From CALGFI01 sp036374435 (GTDB taxonomy: Bacteria; Actinomycetota; UBA4738; HRBIN12), in NCBI GenBank assembly GCA_036374435.1, contig DASUTU010000153.1, forward strand, positions 1-64,000: 64,000 bases of DNA. The letters run 5' to 3'. The notes under the pieces were generated by a model. The model was not told where the DNA came from. It saw only the letters and a list, made by a program, of their open reading frames with translations, and did not search any database. Of the stretch, positions 50,535 to 59,362 are shown one piece after another (positions within the stretch are counted from its first letter, which is position 1; each line of letters starts with the position of its first letter). The position numbers and the translations under genes were made by a program.

Positions 50535-51971
50535 TTGAGCTCGAGCATCGCCGTCCGGATCCTTCTCGCGTTCGCGGCGCTCATGACGGTCGCTACGGTG
50601 GTCTCGGTCATCTTGGTGCGGCAGGTGTTGTTCGCCGGGCTGGACGGCCGGATCGACTCCGACCTGGTTCAGGAATCGCGCGAGCTCACGCGCCTCGCTC
50701 GCGGGAACGACCCGGACACCGGCGAGCCGTTCGGGACCGACGTTCGGCGGATCCTCGAGGTCTTCCTCCAGCGGAACGTCCCGGCCCGCAACGAAGCGTT
50801 GTTGTCCTTCGTGGGCGGGGAGCTCTTCGTGCGCAGCCGCAACGTGTTGCCCTACCGGCTCGACGAAGACGACGACCTGGTTCGCCGCTGGGTGGAGGCC
50901 TCGGACGTCCAGATGGACGCGGTGCAGACGCCGGGGGGCACGGTCCGGTACCTGGCCATGCCCGTGCAGGTGTCGGGTCGAACGGAGGCGGTGTTCGTGG
51001 CCGCCGTGTTCCGCGATCTCGAGGCCGAGTCGATCCAGCCGGCCGTTCGCGCGGCGGGCTTCGTCGGGCTGGGGGCCCTCCTGGTCGGTTCCCTCCTGGC
51101 GTTCCTGGTGGCGAGGAGGATCATCGACCGCGTGCAGGCGGTCGAGTTCAGCGCACGTTCGATCTCCGAGTCCGATCTCAGCCGCCGGGTGGAGGTGAGC
51201 GGCTCGGACGAGATCGCCCACCTCGCGCAGACGTTCAACGACCTGCTCGACCGCCTCGAGGGCGCGTTCCGAGCCCAGCGGGCGTTCGTGGACGACGCGG
51301 GCCACGAGCTGCGCACGCCGATCACGATCATCCGCGGCCAGCTCGAGGTGCTCGGCGACGATCCACGACAACGAGAACACGCGGTGGCGCTCGTCACGAG
51401 CGAGCTCGACCGGATGAGCCGGATGGTGAACGACCTGCTCCTGTTGGCGAAGGCCGAGCAGCCGCAGTTCCTCGAGTTCGACCTCGTGGACGTCGGCTCG
51501 CTCACCCGTCGCGTGAACGAGAAAGCCGGGGCCCTCGCCGATCGGGACTGGCGGGTCGACGAGATCGCCGGCGGCGCCATCGTGGGCGACGGAGAGCGGT
51601 TGGAGCAGGCCCTGATCCAGCTCCTGCAGAACGCCGTCGATCACACGCCGGACGGAGCGGAGATCGCGGTCGGCTCGCGGATCCGCGACGGGGTCGCCGA
51701 GTTGTGGGTGCGGGACGCCGGGCCGGGCATCCCTCCCGAAGAACGTGAGCGCATCTTCGAACGGTTCGCCCGGGCCGGCGTCCGGCGCTCGGAGGGGGTC
51801 GGCCTCGGCCTGGCCATCGTGCGCGCGATCGCCGAAGGCCACGGCGGACGGGTCCGGCTGGACAGCGAGGTCGGGGTCGGGACCACGATCCGGATCGAGG
51901 TGCCGGTGGACCACGGGGCCGGCGCCGAGCTGCCGGAGGAACGCGAGGACGGCCCGGCGGAGCCCAGCTGA
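50535..51971 (+). CDS. Membrane sensor histidine kinase (HAMP-HisKA-HATPase)
   Basis: About 478 aa. The first membrane helix (ILLAFAALMTVATVVSVILV) is followed by an extracellular sensor of roughly 140 residues, a second helix (FVGLGALLVGSLLAFLVA) and HAMP. The HisKA box DDAGHELRTPITIIRGQLEVLG carries its histidine at about residue 257. The ATPase domain has LLQNAVDHTPDG, RDAGPGIPPEERERIF and GVGLGLAIVRAIAEGHGG. TTG at 50535 is the start that avoids the terminator stem; GTG at 50487 is the alternative. The start is therefore uncertain but the domain calls are not. Its regulator overlaps its stop. Confidence 0.9.
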   Translation: MSSSIAVRILLAFAALMTVATVVSVILVRQVLFAGLDGRIDSDLVQESRELTRLARGNDPDTGEPFGTDVRRILEVFLQRNVPARNEALLSFVGGELFVRSRNVLPYRLDEDDDLVRRWVEASDVQMDAVQTPGGTVRYLAMPVQVSGRTEAVFVAAVFRDLEAESIQPAVRAAGFVGLGALLVGSLLAFLVARRIIDRVQAVEFSARSISESDLSRRVEVSGSDEIAHLAQTFNDLLDRLEGAFRAQRAFVDDAGHELRTPITIIRGQLEVLGDDPRQREHAVALVTSELDRMSRMVNDLLLLAKAEQPQFLEFDLVDVGSLTRRVNEKAGALADRDWRVDEIAGGAIVGDGERLEQALIQLLQNAVDHTPDGAEIAVGSRIRDGVAELWVRDAGPGIPPEERERIFERFARAGVRRSEGVGLGLAIVRAIAEGHGGRVRLDSEVGVGTTIRIEVPVDHGAGAELPEEREDGPAEPS

Positions 51972-52636
51972 TGGGCGGCGCGCGGATCCTGATCGCGGAG
52001 GACGAGGCCGGCATCTCGTCGTTCCTGGACAAGGGGCTCCGGGCCAACGGGTTCACCCCGACCGTCGTTGCCGACGGGGCCTCGGCCCTGGCGCTGGCCC
52101 GGACGGATCAGTTCGACCTCTTCGTGCTCGACCTCGGGCTCCCTTCGCTGGATGGCTTGTCGGTGTTGGAGGAGCTCCGCCGTACGGGCAGCCGGCTGCC
52201 GGTGGTGGTCCTCACGGCGCGGTCCGAGCTCGAGGACACCGTGGCCGGGCTGGACCTGGGCGCCGACGACTACGTCACAAAACCCTTCCGCTTCGAGGAG
52301 CTGCTGGCTCGCATCCGCGCCCGGCTCCGTACGGGAGGGGAGAAGCAGGAGCTCGAGCTGCTCGCCGGGGACGTCGCGCTCGACCTGCGTCGCCGACGCG
52401 CCCGGGTCGGAGAGCGGGAGGTGGACCTGTCCGCCCGCGAGTTCGCGCTCGCCGAGACCTTCTTCCGCCACCTGGGCCAGGTGTTGTCGCGGGAGCAGCT
52501 CCTCAGCCTGGTCTGGGGGTACGACCGTGATCCCGGGTCGAACGTCGTGGACGTGTACGTGGGGTACCTGCGCCGCAAGCTGGGGGACGACCTGATCTCC
52601 ACGGTGCGGGGGATGGGGTACCGGCTCGAGGCGTGA
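51971..52636 (+). CDS. OmpR-family response regulator
   Basis: A 221-aa regulator. The receiver domain has the acidic pair in IAEDEAG, the phospho-acceptor D54 in FVLDLGLPSLDG and VTKPF. The winged-helix domain has LSAREFALAETFF, LLSLVWGYDRDPGSNVVDVYVGYLRRKLG and the terminal VRGMGYRLEA. The ATG shares a base with the kinase stop, so the pair is co-translated. It resembles MprA/TcrA-type envelope-stress regulators, a loose resemblance only. The nearest candidate target is the acidic-protein/kinase operon immediately upstream (inference). Confidence 0.93.
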   Translation: MGGARILIAEDEAGISSFLDKGLRANGFTPTVVADGASALALARTDQFDLFVLDLGLPSLDGLSVLEELRRTGSRLPVVVLTARSELEDTVAGLDLGADDYVTKPFRFEELLARIRARLRTGGEKQELELLAGDVALDLRRRRARVGEREVDLSAREFALAETFFRHLGQVLSREQLLSLVWGYDRDPGSNVVDVYVGYLRRKLGDDLISTVRGMGYRLEA

Positions 52637-52656
52637 CGTTCGGTACCCTGCCCTGG

Positions 52657-53997
52657 ATGAGCGACCGCCGCTACCTGCTGCGCACCTTCGGGTGCCAGAT
52701 GAACGAGCACGACTCCGAACGCATCGCCGGGCTGCTCACGGCCGACGGGTACGTCCCGACGGAGCAGGCGGCCGAGGCGAACGTGGTCGTGTTCAACACG
52801 TGCGCCATCCGGGAGAACGCGGACAACCGTCTGTACGGGAACCTCGGCCACCTGCGGCCGCTCAAGGAGCGCAACCCCCGGATGCGGATCGTCGTGGCCG
52901 GCTGTCTGGCGCAGAAGGACGGCGGACGGATCCAGGAGCGGGCGCCGTGGGTGGACGTGGTGATCGGCACCCACGCCCTGCCCGGGCTCCTCGAGCTGCT
53001 GCACCGCGCCGACGTCGAGGGGCCGCAGATGGACGTCCGCGAGTTCACCGAGGTGTTCCCCAGCGCCCTCCCGGCTCGCCGCGAGCTCGCCCACCACGCG
53101 TGGGTCTCGATCGCGGTCGGATGCGACAACGCCTGCACGTTCTGCATCGTGCCGCTGGTTCGAGGCCCGCAGCTGTCGCGCCCGATCGGCGACGTGCTCG
53201 CCGAGGTCCAGGCCCTGGCGCGCCGGGGCGTCGTCGAGGTCACGCTCCTCGGACAGAACGTCAACACCTACGGCCGCGACCTGACGGTCCCCGGATCTTC
53301 GCGCCGTCCGCTGTTCGCAGATCTCCTTCGAGCCGTGAACGAGGTGGACGGGATTCGCCGCATCCGGTTCACCAGCCCGCACCCGCACGACTTCACGCCC
53401 GACGTGGTCGACGCCATGGCCGACAGCGACAAGGTGTGTGAACACCTCCACTTCCCGCTCCAGTCGGGCTCCGACCGGATCCTGAAGGCCATGCGCCGCA
53501 GCTACCGGCGCGAGCGGTACCTCGAGTGGCTCGAGCGGATCCGCGCCGCGGTCTCGGACGTCGCGGTCAGCACCGACGTGATCGTCGGGTTCCCCGGCGA
53601 GACCGAAGGCGACTTCGAAGACACGCTCGACGTCGTACGCCGGGCGCGCTTCGACCAGGCGTACACGTTCCAGTATTCGACCCGGCCCGGCACCGTCGCC
53701 GCGACGATGGACGAGCACGTGCCGAAGGAGACCGTGCAGGAGCGGTTCGACCGGCTGGTCGCGCTCCAGGAGTCGATCTCGCTCGAACGCATGCGCGAGC
53801 AGATCGGGACGACCGTCGAGGTGCTCGTCGAGGGTCGTGGGCGCAAGGGCCGGGTCCAGGGGCGGACCCGTACGAACCGGGTGGTGCACCTGGACGGCCA
53901 GCACGAGCCCGGCGAGTTCGTCGTGGCGACGATCGTCGGCGCCCATCCCCACCACCTGGATGGTGAACGCGTGAAGGAGCGGGTTCCGGCGGCCTGA
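52657..53997 (+). CDS. miaB: tRNA-2-methylthio-N6-dimethylallyladenosine synthase
   Basis: Radical SAM methylthiotransferase acting on i6A37 of tRNA. The N-terminal cluster cysteines are in FGCQMNEHDSE, NTCAIREN and AGCLAQKDGG, and the radical SAM motif is CDNACTFC (CxxxCxxC). A TRAM domain ends the 446-aa chain (VEVLVEGRGRKGRVQGRTRTNRVV). ATG at 52657 fits the conserved start SDRRYLLRTFGC, and TACCCT (52644-52649) ends seven bases upstream, a leaderless promoter. miaA overlaps its stop, so the two enzymes that successively modify A37 are coupled. Confidence 0.96.
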   Translation: MSDRRYLLRTFGCQMNEHDSERIAGLLTADGYVPTEQAAEANVVVFNTCAIRENADNRLYGNLGHLRPLKERNPRMRIVVAGCLAQKDGGRIQERAPWVDVVIGTHALPGLLELLHRADVEGPQMDVREFTEVFPSALPARRELAHHAWVSIAVGCDNACTFCIVPLVRGPQLSRPIGDVLAEVQALARRGVVEVTLLGQNVNTYGRDLTVPGSSRRPLFADLLRAVNEVDGIRRIRFTSPHPHDFTPDVVDAMADSDKVCEHLHFPLQSGSDRILKAMRRSYRRERYLEWLERIRAAVSDVAVSTDVIVGFPGETEGDFEDTLDVVRRARFDQAYTFQYSTRPGTVAATMDEHVPKETVQERFDRLVALQESISLERMREQIGTTVEVLVEGRGRKGRVQGRTRTNRVVHLDGQHEPGEFVVATIVGAHPHHLDGERVKERVPAA

Positions 53998-54929
53998 TGG
54001 GCGGCAACGGAGAGGCGGAGCGGCTGCTCGCGCTCGTCGGGCCGACCGCCTCGGGGAAGACCGACGCCGCGATCGCGCTGGCCGAACGCCTCGGAGCCGA
54101 GATCGTCTCGGTCGACTCGATGCTCGTCTACCGGGGGATGGACGTGGGCACGGCCAAACCCTCCCCGGAGCAGCGGCGTCGGGTGCCGCACCACCTCGTG
54201 GACGTGGCCGAGCCCTCCGAGCCGTTCAGCGTGGCCCGCTATCAGGCCCTCGCGCGCGAGGCGATCGCCGGCATCCGTGAGCGGGGACGGCGTCCGCTGC
54301 TGGTCGGCGGGACGGCCCTGTACCTCCGGGCGGTGGCGGACGACCTGGATCTCCCGCCGACCGACCCCGGCATCCGAGCGGCGCTCGAGGACGAAGCCGG
54401 GCGCCTCGGCGCGATCGAGCTCTACGAGCGGCTGGCCCGCAGCGACCCCGTCGCCGCGGCGAAGATCGAGCCGGCCAACGTCCGGCGGACGGTCCGCGCG
54501 CTCGAGGTGGCCCAGCTGACGGGCCGGCCGTTCTCCAGCTTCGCCTCCGCCTGGGAACGGTTCGAGCCCTCGCGCCTGCGGGCCGCCGGCGTCGAGCTTC
54601 CTCGGCCCCGGCTCGCCGGACGGATCCGGGACCGCGTGGCGCGGATGCTCGAGCTCGGCCTGCTCGAGGAGGTCGCGGGTCTGGTCGAGCGCGGACTTGG
54701 GGAGTGGCTCACCGCGTCCCAGGCCATCGGGTACGCTGAGTTCGCGCGGCACCTGGCCGGCGAGCTGACGCTGGAGGAGGCCGTGGCCGGCACCGGGCGG
54801 CGGACGACGGCGCTGGCGCGCCGACAGATGGCCTTCTTCCGGCGCGATCCCCGGATCCGGTGGTTCGAGACGGAAGGGGGAGGCGCCGAGCGGGTCGTGG
54901 ACGAGATCGCGGAGCACCTCGATGGCTGA
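53997..54929 (+). CDS. miaA: tRNA dimethylallyltransferase
   Basis: Adds the dimethylallyl group to A37 of tRNAs reading UNN codons, using a product of the MEP pathway whose genes open this window. The P-loop LVGPTASGKTDAAIALA is near residues 13-29, followed by SVDSMLVYRGMDVGTAKP, VPHHLVDV and LVGGTALYLRAV. The C-terminal RRQMAFFRRDPRIRWF is typical. Length 310 aa. The ATG overlaps the miaB stop and the gene overlaps the dapF start by eight bases. Confidence 0.96.
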   Translation: MGGNGEAERLLALVGPTASGKTDAAIALAERLGAEIVSVDSMLVYRGMDVGTAKPSPEQRRRVPHHLVDVAEPSEPFSVARYQALAREAIAGIRERGRRPLLVGGTALYLRAVADDLDLPPTDPGIRAALEDEAGRLGAIELYERLARSDPVAAAKIEPANVRRTVRALEVAQLTGRPFSSFASAWERFEPSRLRAAGVELPRPRLAGRIRDRVARMLELGLLEEVAGLVERGLGEWLTASQAIGYAEFARHLAGELTLEEAVAGTGRRTTALARRQMAFFRRDPRIRWFETEGGGAERVVDEIAEHLDG

Positions 54930-55794
54930 ACGGACGATGTGGAAGTACCACGGGACGGGCAACGACTTCGTCCTGCTCGAAGACCTCGAGGACGAACGGC
55001 CGCTCGACCCGGACCTGGTCGCCGCGCTGTGCGACCGCCACCTCGGCGTGGGCGGCGACGGGGTGATCCGAGTGGTCCGCGGCCGGGACGGCACGGACTT
55101 CTTCATGGACTACCGCAACGCGGACGGGTCGCTCGCCGAGATGTGCGGCAACGGCATCCGATGTCTCGGCAAGCTCGTCTACGACCGCGGCCACACGTCG
55201 GCGACCGAGCTGGACGTGGACACGCGCGACGGCGTGAAACATCTCTCGCTCGACGTGCGCGAGGGCGTCGTGCATACGGTCACCGTGGGGATGGGACCGC
55301 CGGCGTTCGCGCGCGGAGAGATCCCGATGGCCGGCCCCGCCGGTCAGCCGTTCCTGACCGAACCCTTCGACGTGGACGGACGGACGTTCAAGGCGACGGC
55401 CGTGTCGATGGGCAACCCCCACTTGGTGCTGTTCGTCGAGCGCGACCCGGCCGAGGTCGACGTCCGCACGATCGGCCCGAGGATCGAACACGACCCGCGC
55501 TTCCCACAGAAGACCAACGTGGAGTTCGTCGCGGTGGAGGACGGCGGCGTCCGTGCCCGGGTGTGGGAGCGTGGCTCCGGCGAGACCATGGCCTGCGGCA
55601 CCGGCGCGTGCGCCGTCCTGGTGGCGGCCAACGAGGCGGGGCTCGTGCCCTCCCGGGCCGAGGTCCGCTTCCCCGGCGGGACGCTCGTGGTCGAGCGCGC
55701 CTCCGACGAGGTCTTGCTCACCGGGCCGGCCGAGCTCGTGTTCGAGGCCACGATCGACCAGGCCTGGCTGGCGGCGAGAGGGTTCGGCGCGTGA
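54922..55794 (+). CDS. dapF: Diaminopimelate epimerase
   Basis: Converts LL- to meso-diaminopimelate, the wall cross-link and lysine precursor. Both catalytic cysteines are in place, in MCGNGIRCLGKL and ETMACGTGACAVL. The N-terminal YHGTGNDFVLLED and GVGGDGVIRV are canonical. At 290 aa it is full length. It overlaps miaA at its start and the aminotransferase gene at its end. The direct product of a DapL aminotransferase is LL-diaminopimelate, exactly the substrate of DapF, so the dapF-dapL pairing is meaningful. Confidence 0.97.
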   Translation: MAERTMWKYHGTGNDFVLLEDLEDERPLDPDLVAALCDRHLGVGGDGVIRVVRGRDGTDFFMDYRNADGSLAEMCGNGIRCLGKLVYDRGHTSATELDVDTRDGVKHLSLDVREGVVHTVTVGMGPPAFARGEIPMAGPAGQPFLTEPFDVDGRTFKATAVSMGNPHLVLFVERDPAEVDVRTIGPRIEHDPRFPQKTNVEFVAVEDGGVRARVWERGSGETMACGTGACAVLVAANEAGLVPSRAEVRFPGGTLVVERASDEVLLTGPAELVFEATIDQAWLAARGFGA

Positions 55795-56945
55795 AGGTCG
55801 CGAAGCGGATCGAAACCCTGCCGCCCTACCTGTTCGCAGAGCTGGACCGCAAGCTCGCGGAAAAGCGAGCGCAGGGTGTCGACGTGATCTCGCTCGGCGT
55901 GGGCGACCCCGACCGGCCGACGCCGGCGCACGTGGTCGAGGCGATGCGCGAGGCCGTGGGCGACCCGGCCACGCATCGGTACCCGAGCTACTACGGCTCG
56001 CCCGAGTTCCGAACGGCCGTGGCCGGGTGGTACCGGCGGCGACACGGCGTCGAGCTCGACCCCGACACGGAGGTGATGGCGCTGATCGGCTCGAAGGAGG
56101 GGATCGGGCACATCGCGTTCGCGGTCCTCGACCCCGGGGACGAGGCCCTGGTCCCCGACCCGGGGTATCCCGTCTACGGGATCTCGACGCGCCTGGCCGG
56201 CGCCACCGCGGCGTCGCTGCCGATGCCGGCCGAGCGCGACTTCCGTCCGGACCTGTCGGCGGCCCGCGCCACCGAACGCACCAAGGCGCTCTGGCTGAAC
56301 TTCCCGTCGAACCCGACGGCGGCCGTGGCCGACGACCGGACGTTCGAGGAGGCGGTGGCGTTCTGCCGCGAGCACGACCTCGTGCTCCTGCACGATGCCG
56401 CCTACGAGGAGATCACGTTCGACGGGTACGTGGCGCCGTCGGCGCTCGCCACGCCGGGGGCGAAAGAGGTGACGCTCGAGTTCGGCTCGGCCTCGAAGTC
56501 CTTCAACATGACCGGCTGGCGGATCGGCTGGGCGGCCGGCTCGGCCGAGGCCATCCGCGCGCTCGGCGTGGTGAAGACCAACCTCGACAGCGGGCAGTTC
56601 ACCGCGGTGCAGCGAGCGGCGATCGCCGCCCTCGAGGGTCCGCAGGAGCACGTGGACGAGGTCCGCGCCGTGTACCAGCGGCGGCGCGACGTCGTCGTCG
56701 GGACGCTGAACGGCCTCGGCTGGTCGCTGAAGCCGCCGCTCGGATCCTGTTATGTCTGGGCGCCGGTGCCCGAGGGCGAGACCTCGGTGTCGTTCGCCGA
56801 CCGGTTGCTCGACGAGGTGGGGGTGTTCGTCGCGCCGGGCAACGGCTACGGCGAACGCGGCGAGGGATACGTGCGGTTCTCGTTGACCGTGCCCGACGAG
56901 CGCCTGGCCGAGGCGATGGATCGCCTGGGGCGGGTGTTGGCCTGA
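55791..56945 (+). CDS. dapL: LL-diaminopimelate aminotransferase-like class I aminotransferase
   Basis: A 384-aa fold-type I PLP enzyme. The PLP lysine is K236 in SASKSFNMTGWRIGWA. Other marks are the N-terminal LPPYLFAELDRKLAEKRAQG and SLGVGDPDRPTPAHVVEAM, YPSYYGSPEFRTAVAGWY, WLNFPSNPTAAVA and HDAAYEEITFDGY, a set close to LL-DAP aminotransferases of the Firmicutes type. GTG at 55791 overlaps dapF. Its place directly after dapF, and the lack of dapC/dapD/dapE here, support a DapL role. A broader aspartate-family aminotransferase is the alternative. Confidence 0.85.
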   Translation: MKVAKRIETLPPYLFAELDRKLAEKRAQGVDVISLGVGDPDRPTPAHVVEAMREAVGDPATHRYPSYYGSPEFRTAVAGWYRRRHGVELDPDTEVMALIGSKEGIGHIAFAVLDPGDEALVPDPGYPVYGISTRLAGATAASLPMPAERDFRPDLSAARATERTKALWLNFPSNPTAAVADDRTFEEAVAFCREHDLVLLHDAAYEEITFDGYVAPSALATPGAKEVTLEFGSASKSFNMTGWRIGWAAGSAEAIRALGVVKTNLDSGQFTAVQRAAIAALEGPQEHVDEVRAVYQRRRDVVVGTLNGLGWSLKPPLGSCYVWAPVPEGETSVSFADRLLDEVGVFVAPGNGYGERGEGYVRFSLTVPDERLAEAMDRLGRVLA

Positions 56946-58288
56946 TGTCGCAGAACGGCCGGAAACGGCCCCGCGGCGTGCACCAGACCTCGACGCTGGA
57001 GTCGCCGCTCGCCGCGACGTGGCGCCCGCGCGTCACGGAGAAGGCGGTGCTCGTCGGGGTGGGACGCGGCCTGGACGAGACCGACCTGGACGAGCTCGCG
57101 GCGCTCGCCGACACGGCGGGGGCCGTGGCCGTGGCGCGCGTGATCCAGACGCGACAGGAGCCGGACCCCGCGACGTTCGTCGGCAGGGGCAAACTCGAGG
57201 AGATCCACCGCGAGGTGCACCGCACCGGCGCCGACGCGGTCATCCTCGACCAGGAGCTCTCGCCGGGCCAGCTCCGCAACCTGGAGGAGAAGCTCAAGAT
57301 CAAGGTGGTGGACCGGACCGCCCTGATCCTGGACATCTTCGCCCTGCACGCGCGCAGCCGGGAGGGCAAGGCCCAGGTCGAGCTGGCGCAGCTCAACTAC
57401 CTGCTCCCGCGCCTGCGCGGCTGGGGCGAGGCCATGAGCCGGGTCGGCGGCGGCGTAGGCGCGCGGTTCGGCCCCGGCGAGACCAAGCTCGAGGTGGACC
57501 GCCAGCACATCCGCCGGCGCATCTCGAAGCTGCGCAAGGACCTGAAGGACCTGGCGCGGACCCGCGACGTCAAACGATCCGGGCGCGAGCGTTCCGGGGT
57601 CCCGCAGATCGCGATCGCCGGCTACACGAACGCCGGCAAGTCCACGCTGCTGAACGCGCTCACCGGCTCGGACGTGGTGGTGGCCAACCAGCTCTTCGCA
57701 ACGCTCGACCCCACGGTGCGCCGGATCGAGCTTCCCACCGGGCGCGCGGCGACGATCTCCGACACGGTCGGGTTCGTCAGCAAGCTGCCACACGACCTGG
57801 TTGAGGCGTTCCGCTCGACGTTGGAGGAGGTGGCCCGCGCCACGTTGATCCTGCACGTCGCCGACGGCTCCTCGCCCGAGCTCCCCGAGCAGGTCGAGGC
57901 CGTTCGAACCGTGTTGCACGAGATCGGCGCGTCGCGCATCCCCGAGGTCGTGGCCGTCAACAAGGTGGACCTGCTGGACGACGACGCCCGGGCCCGCGCG
58001 CTGGCGCGGCTGGGCGGCGAGGCCGTGGCCATCTCGGCCCGGACGGGAGCGGGGCTCGAGCGGCTCCTGCAGCGTCTGGAGGACGCGCTGCCCCGGTTCC
58101 CCCTGGACGTCACGTTGCTCGTCCCCTTCGGGCGCGAAGACGTCACGGCGCTGCTGCACCGCGAGGCCGAGGTGGTCTCGCAGCAGGTCCGCGAGGACGG
58201 CACGCTCGTCCGCGCCCGGGTGGGCGAGCGCGTGTTCGCCGCCGTGGGCGAGTTCCGCCTGGACGCCGCGCCCACCGGCCGCGGCTGA
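56945..58288 (+). CDS. hflX: GTPase HflX
   Basis: Ribosome-splitting and rescue GTPase. The N-terminal HflX domain shows TFVGRGKLEEI and DQELSPGQLRNLEEKLKIKVVDRTALILDIF, followed by a coiled segment with GPGETKLEVDRQHIRRRI. The G domain has GYTNAGKSTLLNALTG, the switch FATLDPTVR, DTVGFV and NKVDLL. At 447 aa it is complete. The ATG overlaps the aminotransferase stop, ending a coupled run of miaB-miaA-dapF-dapL-hflX. lexA lies nearby on the other strand, as in other actinobacteria. Confidence 0.96.
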   Translation: MSQNGRKRPRGVHQTSTLESPLAATWRPRVTEKAVLVGVGRGLDETDLDELAALADTAGAVAVARVIQTRQEPDPATFVGRGKLEEIHREVHRTGADAVILDQELSPGQLRNLEEKLKIKVVDRTALILDIFALHARSREGKAQVELAQLNYLLPRLRGWGEAMSRVGGGVGARFGPGETKLEVDRQHIRRRISKLRKDLKDLARTRDVKRSGRERSGVPQIAIAGYTNAGKSTLLNALTGSDVVVANQLFATLDPTVRRIELPTGRAATISDTVGFVSKLPHDLVEAFRSTLEEVARATLILHVADGSSPELPEQVEAVRTVLHEIGASRIPEVVAVNKVDLLDDDARARALARLGGEAVAISARTGAGLERLLQRLEDALPRFPLDVTLLVPFGREDVTALLHREAEVVSQQVREDGTLVRARVGERVFAAVGEFRLDAAPTGRG

Positions 58289-58334
58289 CGCGTTCGCGGT
58301 GAGCCGGCGGCGGCCGCCGGCGGGCGGTCGACCG

Positions 58335-59330
58335 TCAGCGGGCGCCCGGAGAGCCGATCGCCCAGAGTCCCTCGTCCGCCCAGGGTCCCTCGATCGCGAC
58401 GTCCGGGTTGTGGCCGCGTTCGACGGCCAGCCGGAGCGCGAGGACCTGGAGGCGGACCACCAGCGGGATCTGCGCGAGGACCGGCGGAAGGTCGGCCGGC
58501 TCGGACAGCCGGGTCACCGGGACGCCGGCGCGTTCGGCGGCGGTGGCGACGCCGTCGACGAGGCCGTGGGTGTCGGGCGGCGACAGGGCCACCACGTGAT
58601 CCTCGGCCCCGAGCGGCACGGCGTGGCCGTGCAGCAGCGGCTCGACGTCGTATCCCTCGGCCGCGACCCGGGCGGCCTCGCGCACCTTGAGGGCTCCCTC
58701 GCGGGCCGTGACCGCAGCCGGCCCCTCGCCCGTCAGGACCAGCAATCGCCCGGGGGCGGGGATCGACTCGGTCCCCGGTGCGGCCAGCGCCGCCCGGACC
58801 GCCCCGGGGACCTTCGACAGCGCGCCGCCGTCCAGCGTCTCGGCGCCGAGCTCCACGGCCAGCCGCGCCAGCAGCAGCAGGACGGCCGTGTAGCTGACGG
58901 AGTAGGTGTGGGACGTCTCCTTGTCCACGGTCTGGAGCGCTCGCGGCATCGCGCCGCCGCGCCGGGTGATCGGCAGGACCCCGAGCCCCGCGTTGATCGC
59001 GATGGTCCAGGCCGCCCCGGCGTACGCGGTCTCCGTGCCGGCGTTGTGGCTGATGAGGATGAGGGTGTCTTTGTGGTCGATCGGGGGCGCCCAGTTCACG
59101 AACTGCATCGAGCTCATGGCGTGGGCGCCGCGCCCGGCGTCGTGGAGCATCATCGCGCCGAGCTCGGCCGCGTGCTGGCTCGTCCCCGTGCCGACCACCC
59201 AGATGCGGTGGGCCTGCCGGAGCCCCTCGACGGTGTCGTGGGGGAGCGGCTCGTCCAGCAGCCGGGTGAGCTCGGCCGGCTGGGACGCGATGTGGCCCTC
59301 GAGCGCGGGCGGCGCGACGTCGTCGGGCAT
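58335..59330 (-). CDS. SIS-domain sugar isomerase-like protein (GlmS C-terminal type)
   Basis: A 331-aa protein with two SIS domains and no glutaminase domain. Recognisable segments are RIWVVGTGTSQHAAELGAMML and DTLILISHNAGTETAYA in the first, and LLVLTGEGPAAVTAREGALKVREAARVAAEGYDVEPLLHGHAVPL in the second, close to the isomerase half of GlmS (KEASYIHAEAY-like region). Substrate is probably a phosphosugar or aminosugar. GGAGG precedes the ATG at 59330. It converges with hflX and follows lexA on the same strand after 32 bases, so it may be read from the lexA promoter. Confidence 0.85.
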   Translation of the reverse strand: MPDDVAPPALEGHIASQPAELTRLLDEPLPHDTVEGLRQAHRIWVVGTGTSQHAAELGAMMLHDAGRGAHAMSSMQFVNWAPPIDHKDTLILISHNAGTETAYAGAAWTIAINAGLGVLPITRRGGAMPRALQTVDKETSHTYSVSYTAVLLLLARLAVELGAETLDGGALSKVPGAVRAALAAPGTESIPAPGRLLVLTGEGPAAVTAREGALKVREAARVAAEGYDVEPLLHGHAVPLGAEDHVVALSPPDTHGLVDGVATAAERAGVPVTRLSEPADLPPVLAQIPLVVRLQVLALRLAVERGHNPDVAIEGPWADEGLWAIGSPGAR

Positions 59331-59362
59331 GGAACCTCCAGGATCGGCGGGTGCGGCGGAGC

